Part shown: in pieces, positions 24,100-32,965 of the stretch
How positions within the stretch are numbered: position 1 is the stretch's first letter
How the letters are laid out: the number at the start of each line of letters is the position of its first letter
Source: Streptomyces sp. Ru62
GTDB lineage: Bacteria; Actinomycetota; Actinomycetes; Streptomycetales; Streptomycetaceae
Direction: 5' to 3'
Length of the DNA stretch: 64,000 nucleotides
NCBI RefSeq assembly: GCF_002920615.1
Contig: NZ_PQSU01000023.1
Location: 62,001-126,000 of the forward strand
Position numbers and translations under genes: made by a program
Notes under the pieces: generated by a model
Told to the model about the DNA's origin: nothing
Databases searched by the model: none
The model's input: only the letters and a program-made list of their open reading frames with translations

Positions 24100-25059
24100 G
24101 TGAACGTCGAAATCCCACCGGACGTACGCGACACCGCCGCCCGGCTCGGCGCCGGCGTCCCCTACGCCCTGAAAGTCCTGGCCGGCCGACTGGCCGACGA
24201 CCCTGACATGGGCGAGCCTTCGGGGCTGCCCGGCATCCTCAGTGTGGCGGTCGACGGCGACATGTTCGAGGACTGTCCCGACTTCTCCGTCGGCTACGTC
24301 CGCGAGCCGGACCGGATCCAGTTCCGCTACCTGGGACTGACCAAGCCCACCGAGCCCGACCCGGACACCCATGAGCATGACCAGGACCAGGGGCAGGACC
24401 AAGACCAGGACCAGCCGGCCGACACCGCGGCCGCCGCGGTCACCGTACGGGAGATCGCCGACGCCTGGCACCGCATCGTCCGCCGGCTGCAGGACAAGGC
24501 CCCCGATTCCTATGCCGCTCTGCGCGCCGGTGCCGAGCCCGCCGCCGTCGCGGCTCTGGAAGGCGACCTCGGCATCCGGATACCCCTTGAGCTCCACGTC
24601 CTGTGGCTGATGACCGCGGGTGACGACGGAGTCAACGGCTGGGGATGCCTACCCGGCAACCGGACTCTGATGCCCCTGGACGCCGTGGCCGCCACCTACC
24701 GGCTGAACATGGACGTGCAGGCTCACCAGGACACTCTCAACGCCAACCGTCCAGTGGACGGGCGGATCACCTTCTGGAAGCCCACCTGGATCCCGGTCCT
24801 CTCCTTCGGCCCGGCTGACCACAGCTCAGGCATGTACCTGGACGCGGCCACCGGCTTCCTGGGCTGCTGGTCCCGCTACAACGATGACCCCGGCGAAGAA
24901 CTCGACACGCTCGTCACCTACCTGGAAGAGGCTGCCGACATGCTCGAAGCGCCGACCTTGGCCACGCGGGACAAGCCCGGCCTGATCGGCGGGACGCTGG
25001 TATGGCTCAGCAGCGTCGGTCCCACCCGGAAGGACCACTGGCAGCCCCTGAACGGCTGA
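24100..25059 (+). CDS. SMI1/KNR4 family protein
   Basis: A 319-residue protein starting at GTG 24100, with GAGGAG upstream. The C-terminal half is an SMI1/KNR4 (SUKH) domain: AAVAALEGDLGIRIPLELHVLWLMTAGDDG, LMPLDAVAATYRL and WIPVLSFGPADHSSGMYLDA. The N-terminal 85 residues form another domain (GVPYALKVLAGRLADDPDM). Between them is an unusual hydrophilic linker rich in Asp-Gln repeats (EHDQDQGQDQDQDQ, about residues 92-105). SUKH proteins often act as immunity proteins to secreted toxins, but no toxin gene is adjacent, so it may be an orphan immunity or housekeeping protein. Confidence 0.8.
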   Translation: MNVEIPPDVRDTAARLGAGVPYALKVLAGRLADDPDMGEPSGLPGILSVAVDGDMFEDCPDFSVGYVREPDRIQFRYLGLTKPTEPDPDTHEHDQDQGQDQDQDQPADTAAAAVTVREIADAWHRIVRRLQDKAPDSYAALRAGAEPAAVAALEGDLGIRIPLELHVLWLMTAGDDGVNGWGCLPGNRTLMPLDAVAATYRLNMDVQAHQDTLNANRPVDGRITFWKPTWIPVLSFGPADHSSGMYLDAATGFLGCWSRYNDDPGEELDTLVTYLEEAADMLEAPTLATRDKPGLIGGTLVWLSSVGPTRKDHWQPLNG

Positions 25060-25095
25060 CAGCACCGCCGGAGACACGGGCCTGCCCGCGGAATC

Positions 25096-25136
25096 CGGGC
25101 GACTTGGCCCGCTCCTTCACCCACTGGAGTCGCCCG
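25096..25136. terminator. Hairpin between convergent genes
   Basis: CGGGCGACT at 25096-25104 pairs exactly with AGTCGCCCG at 25128-25136 across a 23-base loop. It lies 36 bases after the SMI1 stop and 97 bases beyond the methyltransferase stop. The long loop makes the terminator call tentative. Confidence 0.4.
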
Positions 25137-25233
25137 TCGTCCGGGGCTGTCGGACACGGCGTGTATCGGTGGCCCTGGACCGCGTGTCGAGCTCGAACGC
25201 GCGGTTCCTGAGGTGCCCGGGCGCCGCCCTGCC

Positions 25234-26001
25234 CTACTCGCCGGCGCGGGCCACGAGCAGCGGCTGGAAGAAGCCTGTCTCCTGCGGCGTCCGCCAGCCG
25301 GGATCGACGAATCCGGCCTGGGCGGCGAGGTCGGCCAGCCGCCTCTGGCCGAGCGCCCAACAGGTGGTCCGGCGGACCCTGACGCGCCACTCTCCGCCTT
25401 CCGGGAGGAGTTGGAAATGCTCCATGTCGTAGTGCTCGCCGTCGTCGTGCCAGCGCCAGAGCTGGAAGGTGACGGTCCGCTCTCCGTCGTCGGCGGCCCG
25501 GTGCACTTGTGGGGGCGTCGAAGAGGGGTGGTCGCGCAGCAGGTCCTCGTAGGGGCGCGTGCTGACCAGCAGCAGGCCGGCGGGACGCAACACGCGGCGC
25601 ATCTCGGTCAAGGCGGCCCGCACATCATGCTCTGTCAGCAGGTGAGGCAGCGCGTTGTCTGCGCAGACGACGGCGTCGAACCGGCCATCGGGAAACGGTA
25701 GACGTCGCATGTCGGCGGTGGCCGTGCGCAAGCTCAGGCCCCGGCGGGCGGCCTCACGGACAGCGCGGGCGGCGGCGCGGTGGCTGAGGTCGGTGCCGGT
25801 GACGCTGTGCCCGCGCAGCGCAAGGCCGATGGCCTGCGTGCCGATGCCGCAGGAACAGTCGAGCACCGTCGCGCGATCCTGGCCGACCAGGGCGTCCAGG
25901 GCCTCCCCCTGCCGACGCACGCCGGCATCCCAGTCCGAGTAGATCAGGTGGTAGTCGTCGGCCAGTTCGTCGTAGAAGCGCGCCACCGATGTCTCGGACA
26001 T
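25234..26001 (-). CDS. Class I SAM-dependent methyltransferase
   Basis: A 255-residue protein starting at ATG 26001. SVARFYDELADDYHLIYSDW at the N-terminus is the substrate-lid helix seen in glycine/sarcosine-type and related methyltransferases. Motif I is TVLDCSCGIGTQAIGLAL, then VTGTDLSHRA, then TATADMRRLPFPDGRFDAVVCADNALPHL and LRPAGLLLVSTRPYEDL. Motif I has Ser-Cys-Gly in place of the usual Gly-Cys-Gly. The substrate is unknown; no pathway neighbour is present. Confidence 0.88.
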   Translation of the reverse strand: MSETSVARFYDELADDYHLIYSDWDAGVRRQGEALDALVGQDRATVLDCSCGIGTQAIGLALRGHSVTGTDLSHRAAARAVREAARRGLSLRTATADMRRLPFPDGRFDAVVCADNALPHLLTEHDVRAALTEMRRVLRPAGLLLVSTRPYEDLLRDHPSSTPPQVHRAADDGERTVTFQLWRWHDDGEHYDMEHFQLLPEGGEWRVRVRRTTCWALGQRRLADLAAQAGFVDPGWRTPQETGFFQPLLVARAGE

Positions 26002-26062
26002 GACCCGAGATTACTGTGGCTGGGCTCCCGGAGGCGCTCGCGGTCAGGCTCCGTTCGGCCGG

Positions 26063-26716
26063 TCACGTCACCGCGGTCAGCGTCGCGTAGACCACGACGT
26101 TGCCCAGGTAGCCGGTGCGCTTGGTGTAGCCGCCGCCGCAGGTGATCAACCGGAGTTCGGGCCGTCCGGAACTGCCGTAGACCTTCTTGCTGGGGAACTC
26201 CTCCCTGTCGTAGAGCTCGACGGCGCCTACGGTGAACACCGCTGTCCGCCGGTCCGCCCGGCTGATCTCGATGGTGGCTCCCTCGGTCAGGGCGCCGAGG
26301 TCGTAGAAGACGCCGGGCTCGCCGGTGGGTGTGTCCACATGCCCGGTGGCGACGGCGGTTCCTGCCGAGCCGGGAGGCGTGCCGTCGCCGTACCAGCCGG
26401 CGCTGCCGGGTTTGTCAGGGGGCGGAGTCCGTAGTGCTCCTGCCGCGTCCAGGCCCACTCGTGTCATCGGGGCGTTCACCCCGATGGCAGCGATCCGCAG
26501 CCGGACCGGATCTGCGGGGGGCAGCGGGTGGACGGCAGGGCGGGTGGGGGCCGCCGAGGTCGAGAAGGACTGGGCTGCCGATGGCCGCGGGGGTGGCTTG
26601 CCGTCGTCCACCGCGCTGATCAGCAGCACGACACCGGCCGTCATCATGCAGGTCAGAAGCAGCACCGCGGGGATGAACGGAGCTCGGTGAGCGTTGGTGT
26701 GGTGTCTGGATGCCAT
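26063..26716 (-). CDS. Class F sortase
   Basis: A 217-residue membrane-anchored transpeptidase starting at ATG 26716. One transmembrane helix (FIPAVLLLTCMMTAGVVLLI, residues 14-33) is followed by a Pro/Ser-rich linker and the sortase barrel. The catalytic residues are His126 in VATGHVDTPTGEPGVFYDL, Cys193 in LRLITCGGGY and Arg200 in YTKRTGY. Class F is the actinobacterial sortase group. It lies 83 bases downstream of a secreted membrane protein gene on the same strand, and the two probably form an operon. The sorting-signal preference is not known. Confidence 0.92.
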   Translation of the reverse strand: MASRHHTNAHRAPFIPAVLLLTCMMTAGVVLLISAVDDGKPPPRPSAAQSFSTSAAPTRPAVHPLPPADPVRLRIAAIGVNAPMTRVGLDAAGALRTPPPDKPGSAGWYGDGTPPGSAGTAVATGHVDTPTGEPGVFYDLGALTEGATIEISRADRRTAVFTVGAVELYDREEFPSKKVYGSSGRPELRLITCGGGYTKRTGYLGNVVVYATLTAVT

Positions 26717-26799
26717 CGCGGTCGAGTCTTTGCTTCACGGCGGGTGTGTCGCAGTGGGTGGTGTGTTCGCTGATCACGTTCGGTGGTCAGGGTCGCTGA

Positions 26800-27291
26800 T
26801 CAGGTTCGGTTGCCGTTCGGGCGGCGGCACAACCAGACCGCACCCCCGGCGGCGGCCGTGACGAGCAGCCCACCGCCCAGGGCGAGCCCCACATCCGTGT
26901 CCTCGCCCGGTCCGAAGCCGGCACTGACCGAACCGCTCGGAGGCCGTCCGACGACCCGGTACGTCTCCGTCACCATGGTCAGCGGAGGACACTTCACGGT
27001 GACTGTGTCGTCGCCCGGCCGGGTTCCTTCGGGGACTTGGAACTCGCCGGTGAGCACCCCCTCCTGCTCGCCTGCGAAGAGGTGGAACTCCCCTCCCGCT
27101 TCAGACCAGCCCTTGCCGTAATCCGCGTCAGCGTCGCAGGCGCTCGTACTGACCGTGACCGTGGAACCCGGTGGGGCGTTCCACGGCTCGATACTGACAT
27201 CCGAGTCGTCAGCGGCGGCAGCGGCCGGGATCTGCAGCCCGAGGGCACCGAGAACCAGGCCGATACCCGCACCCATGTGTCTGTAGCGCAT
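26800..27291 (-). CDS. Secreted C-terminally membrane-anchored protein, sortase partner
   Basis: A 163-residue protein starting at ATG 27291 behind GGAGGA. A signal peptide (MGAGIGLVLGALGLQIPAAAAA, cleaved near residue 27) precedes a beta-sandwich-like domain (SIEPWNAPPGSTVTVSTSAC, TGEFQVPEGTRPGDDTVTVKC) with two cysteines that may form a disulfide. A C-terminal hydrophobic helix (DVGLALGGGLLVTAAAGGAVWL) ends in CRRPNGNRT. This resembles a sortase substrate tail, but no LPxTG or LAxTG motif precedes the helix. Its place directly before the class F sortase suggests an accessory or non-canonical substrate. Confidence 0.75.
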   Translation of the reverse strand: MRYRHMGAGIGLVLGALGLQIPAAAAADDSDVSIEPWNAPPGSTVTVSTSACDADADYGKGWSEAGGEFHLFAGEQEGVLTGEFQVPEGTRPGDDTVTVKCPPLTMVTETYRVVGRPPSGSVSAGFGPGEDTDVGLALGGGLLVTAAAGGAVWLCRRPNGNRT

Positions 27292-27689
27292 GCGAATCCT
27301 CCAACGGAACCGTGTCCGGCCTGCTGCGCGGCACGTCTCGTGTGTTCCGCACACGAGGCAACCGACAGTCCGTCAGTTCCGCAACCTGACGAGCAGCCGA
27401 ACATGTCACCCGGTCAGGCGCACCGGGGTTCCCTCTTGATCGCTTACGCAGGTCACCGATGCGGAGGTCATCAGTACTCATCACCCACCGCCCCGTCTCC
27501 ATATCGGTGACAGCCGACCGGTCTGTCCTGCGCGGCACACCCGCGGGTGGTCCGGGGCCGGGCGGGCACGGGGCATGCCATGGTCCTGCTGAACGGGTCA
27601 CCACAGCGTGACGATCCGCCGGATCGCGGTAGCGTCGCCCGCCGCCGTCGCGCGGGCCGCTCCTGTGGGGGCCGTTTTCCGGTCGAGGC
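27292..27689. other. 398-base intergenic region
   Basis: The region lies between the sirtuin stop and the secreted-protein start on the minus strand. Short open frames exist on both strands but none has a ribosome binding site with a recognisable domain. No strong hairpin was seen. It should hold the promoter of the secreted protein/sortase pair. Confidence 0.4.
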
Positions 27690-28595
27690 TCAGGTCCGGG
27701 GCGAGGCCGGTACGTCGACGGGGATGTCCAGTCGGTCGGCCAGGGTGGTGAGGGCTCTCCCCAGCGGGAGCGCGACCCGGGTGAGGGCGTGCCGGTCGCC
27801 TCGGGTCTGGTCGCGGTTGATGATGAGCACCGGCGTCCCGGCCTGGGCCGCCTGGCGGACGAACCGCAGTCCGGACATCACCGTCAGTGAGGAACCGAGG
27901 ACCAGCAGTGAGGCTGCCTCACGGACCAGCTCGCGGCAGTGTTCGACCCGCTGCGGGGGGACCGCCTCGCCGAAGAACACGACGTCCGGCTTGAGGATGC
28001 CGCCGCAGATCACGCAGGGCAGTACGCGGAAGCCCTCGACCTGTTCGTCGGTGAGGTCGGCGTCACCGTCCGGGTTGATGCCCGCCGCCACCGGTGCGAA
28101 GTCCGGGTTGGCCGCTTCCAGCCGCTGGGCCAGTTCGCGGCGCGGACTGAGGGCGCCGCACCCGAGGCAGACGACCCGGTCCAGACTCCCGTGGAGTTCC
28201 ACGACGCCCTCGCTGCCGGCGGCCTGGTGCAGGCCGTCCACGTTCTGGGTGATCACGCCGGAGAGCAGGCCGTGCCGTCCGAACGCGGCCACGGCCCCGT
28301 GCCCGGCATTGGGGCGGGCACGGCCGAAGGTGCGCCATCCGAGGTGGCTGCGCGCCCAGTACCGGCGCCGGGCCCGTGCGCCGGCGGTGAACTCCTGGTA
28401 GGTCATCGGGGTGTGCCGGCTCAGACTCCCACCCTCGCCCCGGTAGTCGGGGATGCCCGACTCCGTGGAGATGCCCGCCCCGCTGAGCACCAGCACACCG
28501 CCGGCGCTCAGCGCATCGGCGACCGGCTCCAGATCCGTGGTGCCGGGCGGCAGGTCCTCGGTGGGGGTCCAGCTCAGAGTGGGGCGCATACGCAT
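27690..28595 (-). CDS. SIR2 family NAD-dependent protein deacetylase
   Basis: A 301-residue sirtuin. ATG 28595 is used, with ATG 28589 a close alternative. Signatures are complete: LVLSGAGISTESGIPDYRG (NAD site, GAG at 39-41), TQNVDGLH (116-123), catalytic His135 in ELHGSL, and zinc ligands Cys143/Cys146 (CLGC) and Cys194/Cys197 (CVIC), then KPDVVFFGEAVP and GSSLTVMSGL. The insert between the cysteine pairs is long, as in actinobacterial homologues. It removes acyl groups from protein lysines in the cytoplasm. It stands alone, with no acetyltransferase nearby. Confidence 0.93.
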   Translation of the reverse strand: MRMRPTLSWTPTEDLPPGTTDLEPVADALSAGGVLVLSGAGISTESGIPDYRGEGGSLSRHTPMTYQEFTAGARARRRYWARSHLGWRTFGRARPNAGHGAVAAFGRHGLLSGVITQNVDGLHQAAGSEGVVELHGSLDRVVCLGCGALSPRRELAQRLEAANPDFAPVAAGINPDGDADLTDEQVEGFRVLPCVICGGILKPDVVFFGEAVPPQRVEHCRELVREAASLLVLGSSLTVMSGLRFVRQAAQAGTPVLIINRDQTRGDRHALTRVALPLGRALTTLADRLDIPVDVPASPRT

Positions 28596-29219
28596 GCCGC
28601 AAGAGTACGAAACCGGCTGCCGTCGGGGAGTCCGGTACGGCGTCCCCCCGACTCTTGCGCAGCGCACCGCACGGCACCGGACCGCACCGGCCCGTGGCTG
28701 CCGGGTTCCGAGTCCGCGTCGCTTCCCGGACGGGGACGGACGTCGGTGTGCCCCCAGGCGTGCCCGGACCGCGTGGGAGGGCTGAGCCCCGTACACCGTG
28801 GCGCAGGGGCTCAGGAGCGCACCGACTCCCCGCATCCCTCAGGTCACGGGCGCTCGTCCGGGCGCATCGTCCCGGACCCTCACCAGTCATTCCGGCATGA
28901 GGGCGCCACCGGATGCGCGGTGGGCGGACGAACTGGAGGTTCCGCCCGGGTGACGGGCTCGGCGAGCGGCTCGGGACCTTGCGCCGGAACGGGCCGGGGC
29001 AGGGCGGCTGTGGGGAACGCCCGCAACGACGCGACCTGGTTCCCCTGGGACCGCCCGCGCAGAGAGGGGCGACGCCCGTCGAGCACGCCCTGAATGATCG
29101 CCGGGTCCTGTTCGTCGTCGGCTTCCGGCTGCATCCTCGCCTCGACGGCACCGTCACCGCCGCCGAGACCGGGCAGGGCGCCGAGCCTGAACCACGGGAC
29201 AACGGCATAAGGTTTCGGC
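28596..29219. other. 624-base region with no secure gene
   Basis: The region lies between the divergent sirtuin and Sel1 genes. The only candidate is a minus-strand frame at 28880-29131 (about 83 codons from ATG 29131) with mostly G/C third positions and GAGG 12-9 bases upstream. It has a proline-rich C-terminus and no known domain. I consider it possible but unproved. No hairpin, tRNA or repeat was noticed. Confidence 0.3.
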
Positions 29220-30023
29220 ATGGAGTTGGACGAGGGGCGCAGGGCGGCCGAGGCCGGGGACTGGGTGGGCGCGGGACACGCCTTCGTCCGGGCCGCCATG
29301 GACGGCAGTGCGGAGGGTGCCGAGCTGGCGGCCCGGGTGACCGTCGAGCTGGAACCGCTGGCGGACGGTGGGTCGGCGGAGGCCGCCGCGCTGCTCGCCG
29401 GGATCTACCTGGAGTACTTCGACGCGTCGGCCCTCCCCAGGGCCGTGCGTCACGCCCGCGCGGCGGCCGAGGCCGGGCTTCCGGCCGGTCAGCGCACCTA
29501 CGGGCACATCCTGGCGACGGGTCTCGGCGTCGAGAAGGACGAGGCGCGTGCCGCCGGACTGTTCAGGGCGGCGGCCGAGGGCGGGGACGCCTACGCCATG
29601 TTCAACCTCGCCCAACTGGTCGACGACCCCGACGAGTCCCTGCGACTGTTCGAGGCCGCCGCACGCGAGGGCATCGTGGCCGCCGGCGCGGTCCTCGGCG
29701 ACCGGCTGTCCGCGCTGGACCGCGACGAGGACGCGCTGGGCTGGTACGTCTGGGCGGCCGGGCGTGGGCACACCGGGGCGATGAACGCGGCAGCCCGCTG
29801 GTATCGCGACGGCTTCGGCACCACTCCGGACCCGGTGCAGGCGGTGCGCTGGTTCTTCGTCATGTTCGCGCACGGCGACGGAGACGGCATCCACGAGGCG
29901 ATCGAGCTGGTGAAGGCGGGGGCTCTGGACGAGGGCCAGATCCGCGAGGCCGGGCGGCTCGCCGGCGCCCCCGAGGCGGCGGAGGCCCTGATCGACACGG
30001 TTCTGGGCGGCAGCCGGGACTGA
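29220..30023 (+). CDS. Sel1/TPR repeat protein
   Basis: A 267-residue all-helical protein starting at ATG 29220 (AAGG upstream). Sel1-like repeats are visible: ARAAAEAGLPAGQRTYGHILATGLGVEKDEARAAGLFRAAAEGGDAYAMFNLAQL, EAAAREGIVAAGAVLGDRL and AAGRGHTGAMNAAARWYRDGFG. No signal peptide or membrane segment is present. Such proteins are scaffolds for protein contacts; a partner cannot be named. The downstream broken transporter gene is 272 bases away and unrelated. Confidence 0.85.
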   Translation: MELDEGRRAAEAGDWVGAGHAFVRAAMDGSAEGAELAARVTVELEPLADGGSAEAAALLAGIYLEYFDASALPRAVRHARAAAEAGLPAGQRTYGHILATGLGVEKDEARAAGLFRAAAEGGDAYAMFNLAQLVDDPDESLRLFEAAAREGIVAAGAVLGDRLSALDRDEDALGWYVWAAGRGHTGAMNAAARWYRDGFGTTPDPVQAVRWFFVMFAHGDGDGIHEAIELVKAGALDEGQIREAGRLAGAPEAAEALIDTVLGGSRD

Positions 30024-30295
30024 TGCGACGCCGGACCGGGAACCGGTCCGGCGTACCCGTCACGGATCGCCCGGGTCGGACGGCGGCCCGCGGGCGGGAA
30101 CGCAGACGGAAGGCGGGCTCGGCACGCTCTTCGAGGGCCCGCCGGGCAGGGCGTACCGCGACGGCGGCCCGGGGTCGAAACGATCGGGCAAGAGACCTGG
30201 TCCAGAGAGTGGGACGCTCTTTGCGGGGAGCGGGTACTGCTGTGGAAACAGGCGCATGATTCAGCGTTTCTGACGCTTCTCCCTCCCGCTGTCGG

Positions 30296-31122
30296 ATGTC
30301 CTCAAGTGAAGCGGCACACCTGGCAGTTGAGGACAGCGGAACGGAGACCCCGGATGCCGGATCCGTGCGCCTCGACCACGTCACCCACCAGTACCGCCGG
30401 GGCGGGAAGACCGTCACCGCCGTCGGGCCGGTCGACCTGACCGTCCCCGCCGGCGAGTTCCTGGTCCTGGTCGGCGCCTCCGGCTGCGGCAAGAGCACGC
30501 TGTTGCGGCTGATCGCCGGATTCGAGCAGCCCACCCACGGCTCGCTGCGGGTCTCCGGTGCCGAGCCGCGGCCCGGTGAGTCGGCCGGCGTGGTGTTCCA
30601 GACGCCCCGGCTGTTCCCGTGGCGTACCGTGCGGGGCGACATCGACCTGGCACTGCGGTACGCCGGGGTGAACCGCGGCCAATGGCCCGAGCGGCGGGCG
30701 GAGTTGCTGGCGCGGGTGGGTCTCGAAGGCACCGACAAGAGGCTACCTGGGAGATCTCCGGCGGTCAGCAGCAGCGGGTCGCCATCGCCCGCGCCCTGTC
30801 CGCCGAGAACCCGCTCTTCCTGCTCGACGAGCCGTTCGCGGCGCTGTACGCGCTGACCCGGGAACGGCTCCAGGAGGACGTCCGCCAGGTGACCGCCCAG
30901 ACCGGGCGGACCACGGTGTTCGTGACGCACTCGGCGGACGAGGCGGTGTTCCTCGGCTCCCGCATCGTGGTGCTGACGAAGGGGCCGGGAACCGTGGCCC
31001 TGGACCTGCCGAACCCCCTGCCGCGTGGCGATGTCGACGCCGAAGAGCTCCGGAACTCCTTGGAGTTCGCCGAACTGCGCGCGGAGGTCTCCCACGCCGT
31101 CAAGGCCGCCGCCGCGGCCTGA
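30296..31122 (+). pseudogene. Frameshifted ABC transporter ATPase (nitrate/sulfonate/taurine type)
   Basis: The gene starts at ATG 30296. The first frame encodes VRLDHVTHQY, Walker A GASGCGKSTLL, the Q-loop VVFQTPRLFPWRTV and GLEGTDKR; it then shifts near 30743-30745 and the protein continues in another frame with the signature ISGGQQQRVAIARAL, Walker B LFLLDEPFAAL and the switch His in VFVTHSADEAVFLGSRIVVL, ending at 31122. All motifs of an SsuB/TauB-type ATPase survive, so one small indel is the main lesion. No substrate-binding or permease gene is present. It is followed 31 bases later by a broken TauD gene. A sequencing error could mimic one frameshift, but the neighbour is also damaged. 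Confidence 0.85.
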
Positions 31123-31153
31123 CCTCCCTATCGAGGAAAGGAAACACAGACGG

Positions 31154-31906
31154 ATGAGCAGCCTCAGTGAACGGCCCGCAGCGGTACGGCTGCCGATCAC
31201 CGAGCTCGGCCCGCACTTCGGAGCCGAGATCCGCGGCATCGATCTCGGTCGCCTCGACGACGACCAGGTCCTCGCGCTCCGGCAAGCACTCGTGAAGTAC
31301 AAGGTGCTCTTCGTGCGAGGGCAGGACGGCCTCGACGACTCCCAGCAGATCGAGTTCGGCCGGCGCCTGGGCGAGGTACCCGATCCACGACTCCGGTGAC
31401 GTGGCCCCCGAGGTGTACTCGCTGGACAGCCAGGACAACGGGTTCGCCGACGTCTGGCACACGGACGTGACGTTCGTACGACGGCCGCCCGCGATCTCCG
31501 TCCTGCGGGCCGTGGTGCTGCCGCCGAACGGCGGTGACACGAACTGGGCCGACAGCCAACTCGCCTACGAATCGCTGTTACCGGGCCTGCGGAAGCTGGT
31601 CGACCCACTCACCGCCGTGCACGACGGCACCCGCGAGTTCGGGTACTACCTCGCCCAGCGTCGGAAAGGCCGCGGAAACCTCTGGGAGGGCCAGGTCTTC
31701 ACCGACCTGACGCCGGTCGAGCACCCGGTGTCACCAAGCCGGAGCACGTCGTACGCCATCGCTGGCGACCCGGTGACGTCGCCCTGTGGGACAACCGCAG
31801 TACGGCCCACTACGCCAACCGTGACTACGGCGACCGCCACCGGGTCATGCACCGCATCACCTTACGACCGAGCGGAAGCGCGACGACGCCTCCGGGAACG
31901 CCATGA
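31154..31906 (+). pseudogene. Degenerate TauD/TfdA family dioxygenase
   Basis: Three frames are needed to read it. From ATG 31154 it encodes ITELGPHFGAEIRGIDLGRL up to QIEFGRRLGEV; a shift near 31375 leads to HDSGDVAPEVYSLD and the iron-binding WHTDVTFVRRPP (the H-x-D pair); a second lesion near 31731 removes about 35-45 residues and shifts frame, leaving TKPEHVVRHRWRPGDVALWD and DRHRVMHRITL with the distal His. Two in-frame TTA codons (31578-31580 and 31862-31864) add to the atypical picture. The intact family uses Fe(II) and 2-oxoglutarate to release sulfite from taurine or related sulfonates. This copy should be inactive. Confidence 0.88.
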
Positions 31907-31938
31907 CGTTCGCGCATAGGGGGTGTGCCCAGGTTTCG

Positions 31939-31969
31939 TTGGACTCATGACCACCCCGCTTCCTAGCGT
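31939..31969 (+). promoter_or_regulatory. Putative promoter giving a leaderless SDR transcript
   Basis: TTGGAC at 31939-31944 and TAGCGT at 31964-31969 with a 19-base spacer. The ATG at 31977 is 7 bases after the -10 element and has no ribosome binding site, so the transcript would begin at or next to the start codon. Confidence 0.45.
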
Positions 31970-31976
31970 GGCGTGC

Positions 31977-32864
31977 ATGAACGCTCCGCGCATCGCCCTC
32001 GTCACGGGCGCCAACCAAGGACTCGGCCGCGCCCTCGTCGAAGGACTGGCGGCCCGCATGGACTCGGACGACCTGGTCCTGCTCACCGGCCGCAGCCGCC
32101 CGCGCGTGACGGACGCCGCACACGAGGTCGGCCGGCTGCCCGGCACCCGCGCCCAGGTCGAGGGCCGGGTCCTGGACGTCACCGACACCGACGCCGTCGC
32201 CCGTCTCGCCGGGGATCTCCGAGCCCGGTACGGAGGTGTCGACGTCGTCCTGTCCAACGCGGTGGCCCGCGTGCTGCCCGAGGAGTCACAGGCCGGGCGG
32301 GCCGACGAGTTCATCGACGTCTCCAACACCGCCACGCACGCGATTCTGCGCTCCTTCGGCCCCGTCCTGCGCCCCGGCGGCCGGCTGCTCGTCGTCGCCA
32401 GCAGCCTGGGCACCCTCGGTCACCTGGATCCCCGGCTGCACCACCTCTTCGACGGCGCGAGTCTCGACCAGGTCGAGTGCGCCGTCGAATCGTGGCGCCG
32501 TGCCGTCCACGACCGGACCGCGCAGGAGGCCGGCTGGCCGGTCTGGCTGAACGTCCCCTCGAAGGTGGCTCAGGTCGCCGCCGTCCGCGCCGTCGCCGCC
32601 GAGCGCCGTGAGAGCGATCTCGCCGACGGCACACTGATCGCGGCGGTGTGTCCCGGCATGGTCGACACCGCCACCTCCCGCCCCTGGTTCAGCGACTACA
32701 GCCAGGCCCAGTCACCGGCCCGGGCCGCCGAAGCCGTGCTCGACCTGGTCCTCGCCGAACATGTCGATCCGGCCCTCTACGGCGAACTCGTCCGCTTCGG
32801 CCAAGCCCTGGACTGGTACGACGGCACACCCCCGGTGGAGCAGGACCGCATGCTCACACCGTGA
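31977..32864 (+). CDS. SDR family oxidoreductase
   Basis: A 295-residue Rossmann enzyme. ATG 31977 is chosen because IALVTGANQGLGRALVEGLA (TGxxxGxG cofactor motif) follows directly; an in-frame ATG at 31947 would add ten unrelated residues and lie inside the promoter. VLSNAVARV replaces the usual NNAG motif. The catalytic region differs from the classical form: LLVVASSLGTLGHLDP supplies Ser, and the YxxxK position reads VPSKVAQVAA, where the lysine is present but Tyr is replaced by Pro or a nearby residue, so activity is uncertain. It resembles carbonyl reductase-like SDRs. It stands alone and is convergent with the GAPDH gene. Confidence 0.82.
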   Translation: MNAPRIALVTGANQGLGRALVEGLAARMDSDDLVLLTGRSRPRVTDAAHEVGRLPGTRAQVEGRVLDVTDTDAVARLAGDLRARYGGVDVVLSNAVARVLPEESQAGRADEFIDVSNTATHAILRSFGPVLRPGGRLLVVASSLGTLGHLDPRLHHLFDGASLDQVECAVESWRRAVHDRTAQEAGWPVWLNVPSKVAQVAAVRAVAAERRESDLADGTLIAAVCPGMVDTATSRPWFSDYSQAQSPARAAEAVLDLVLAEHVDPALYGELVRFGQALDWYDGTPPVEQDRMLTP

Positions 32865-32937
32865 ACACGCGGGGCCGTCGCACACAACCTGGACAGTCGC
32901 GGCGCCATCGACCGCCGGGCAGTCCCCCCACCGAGCG

Positions 32938-32965
32938 GACACCCCCCGAACCGCGCTGGGGTGTC
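32938..32965. terminator. Hairpin between convergent SDR and GAPDH genes
   Basis: GACACCCC at 32938-32945 pairs with GGGGTGTC at 32958-32965 across 12 bases. The right arm overlaps the GAPDH stop codon; the hairpin is 73 bases after the SDR stop. Confidence 0.5.

Noticed and set aside
27939..29093. Plus-strand frame opposite the sirtuin
   Set aside because: The sirtuin has all catalytic and zinc residues on the minus strand; the plus frame is a shadow.
28880..29131. Proline-rich minus-strand frame as a definite gene
   Set aside because: The third-position bias is suggestive but there is no recognisable domain; not called as a gene.
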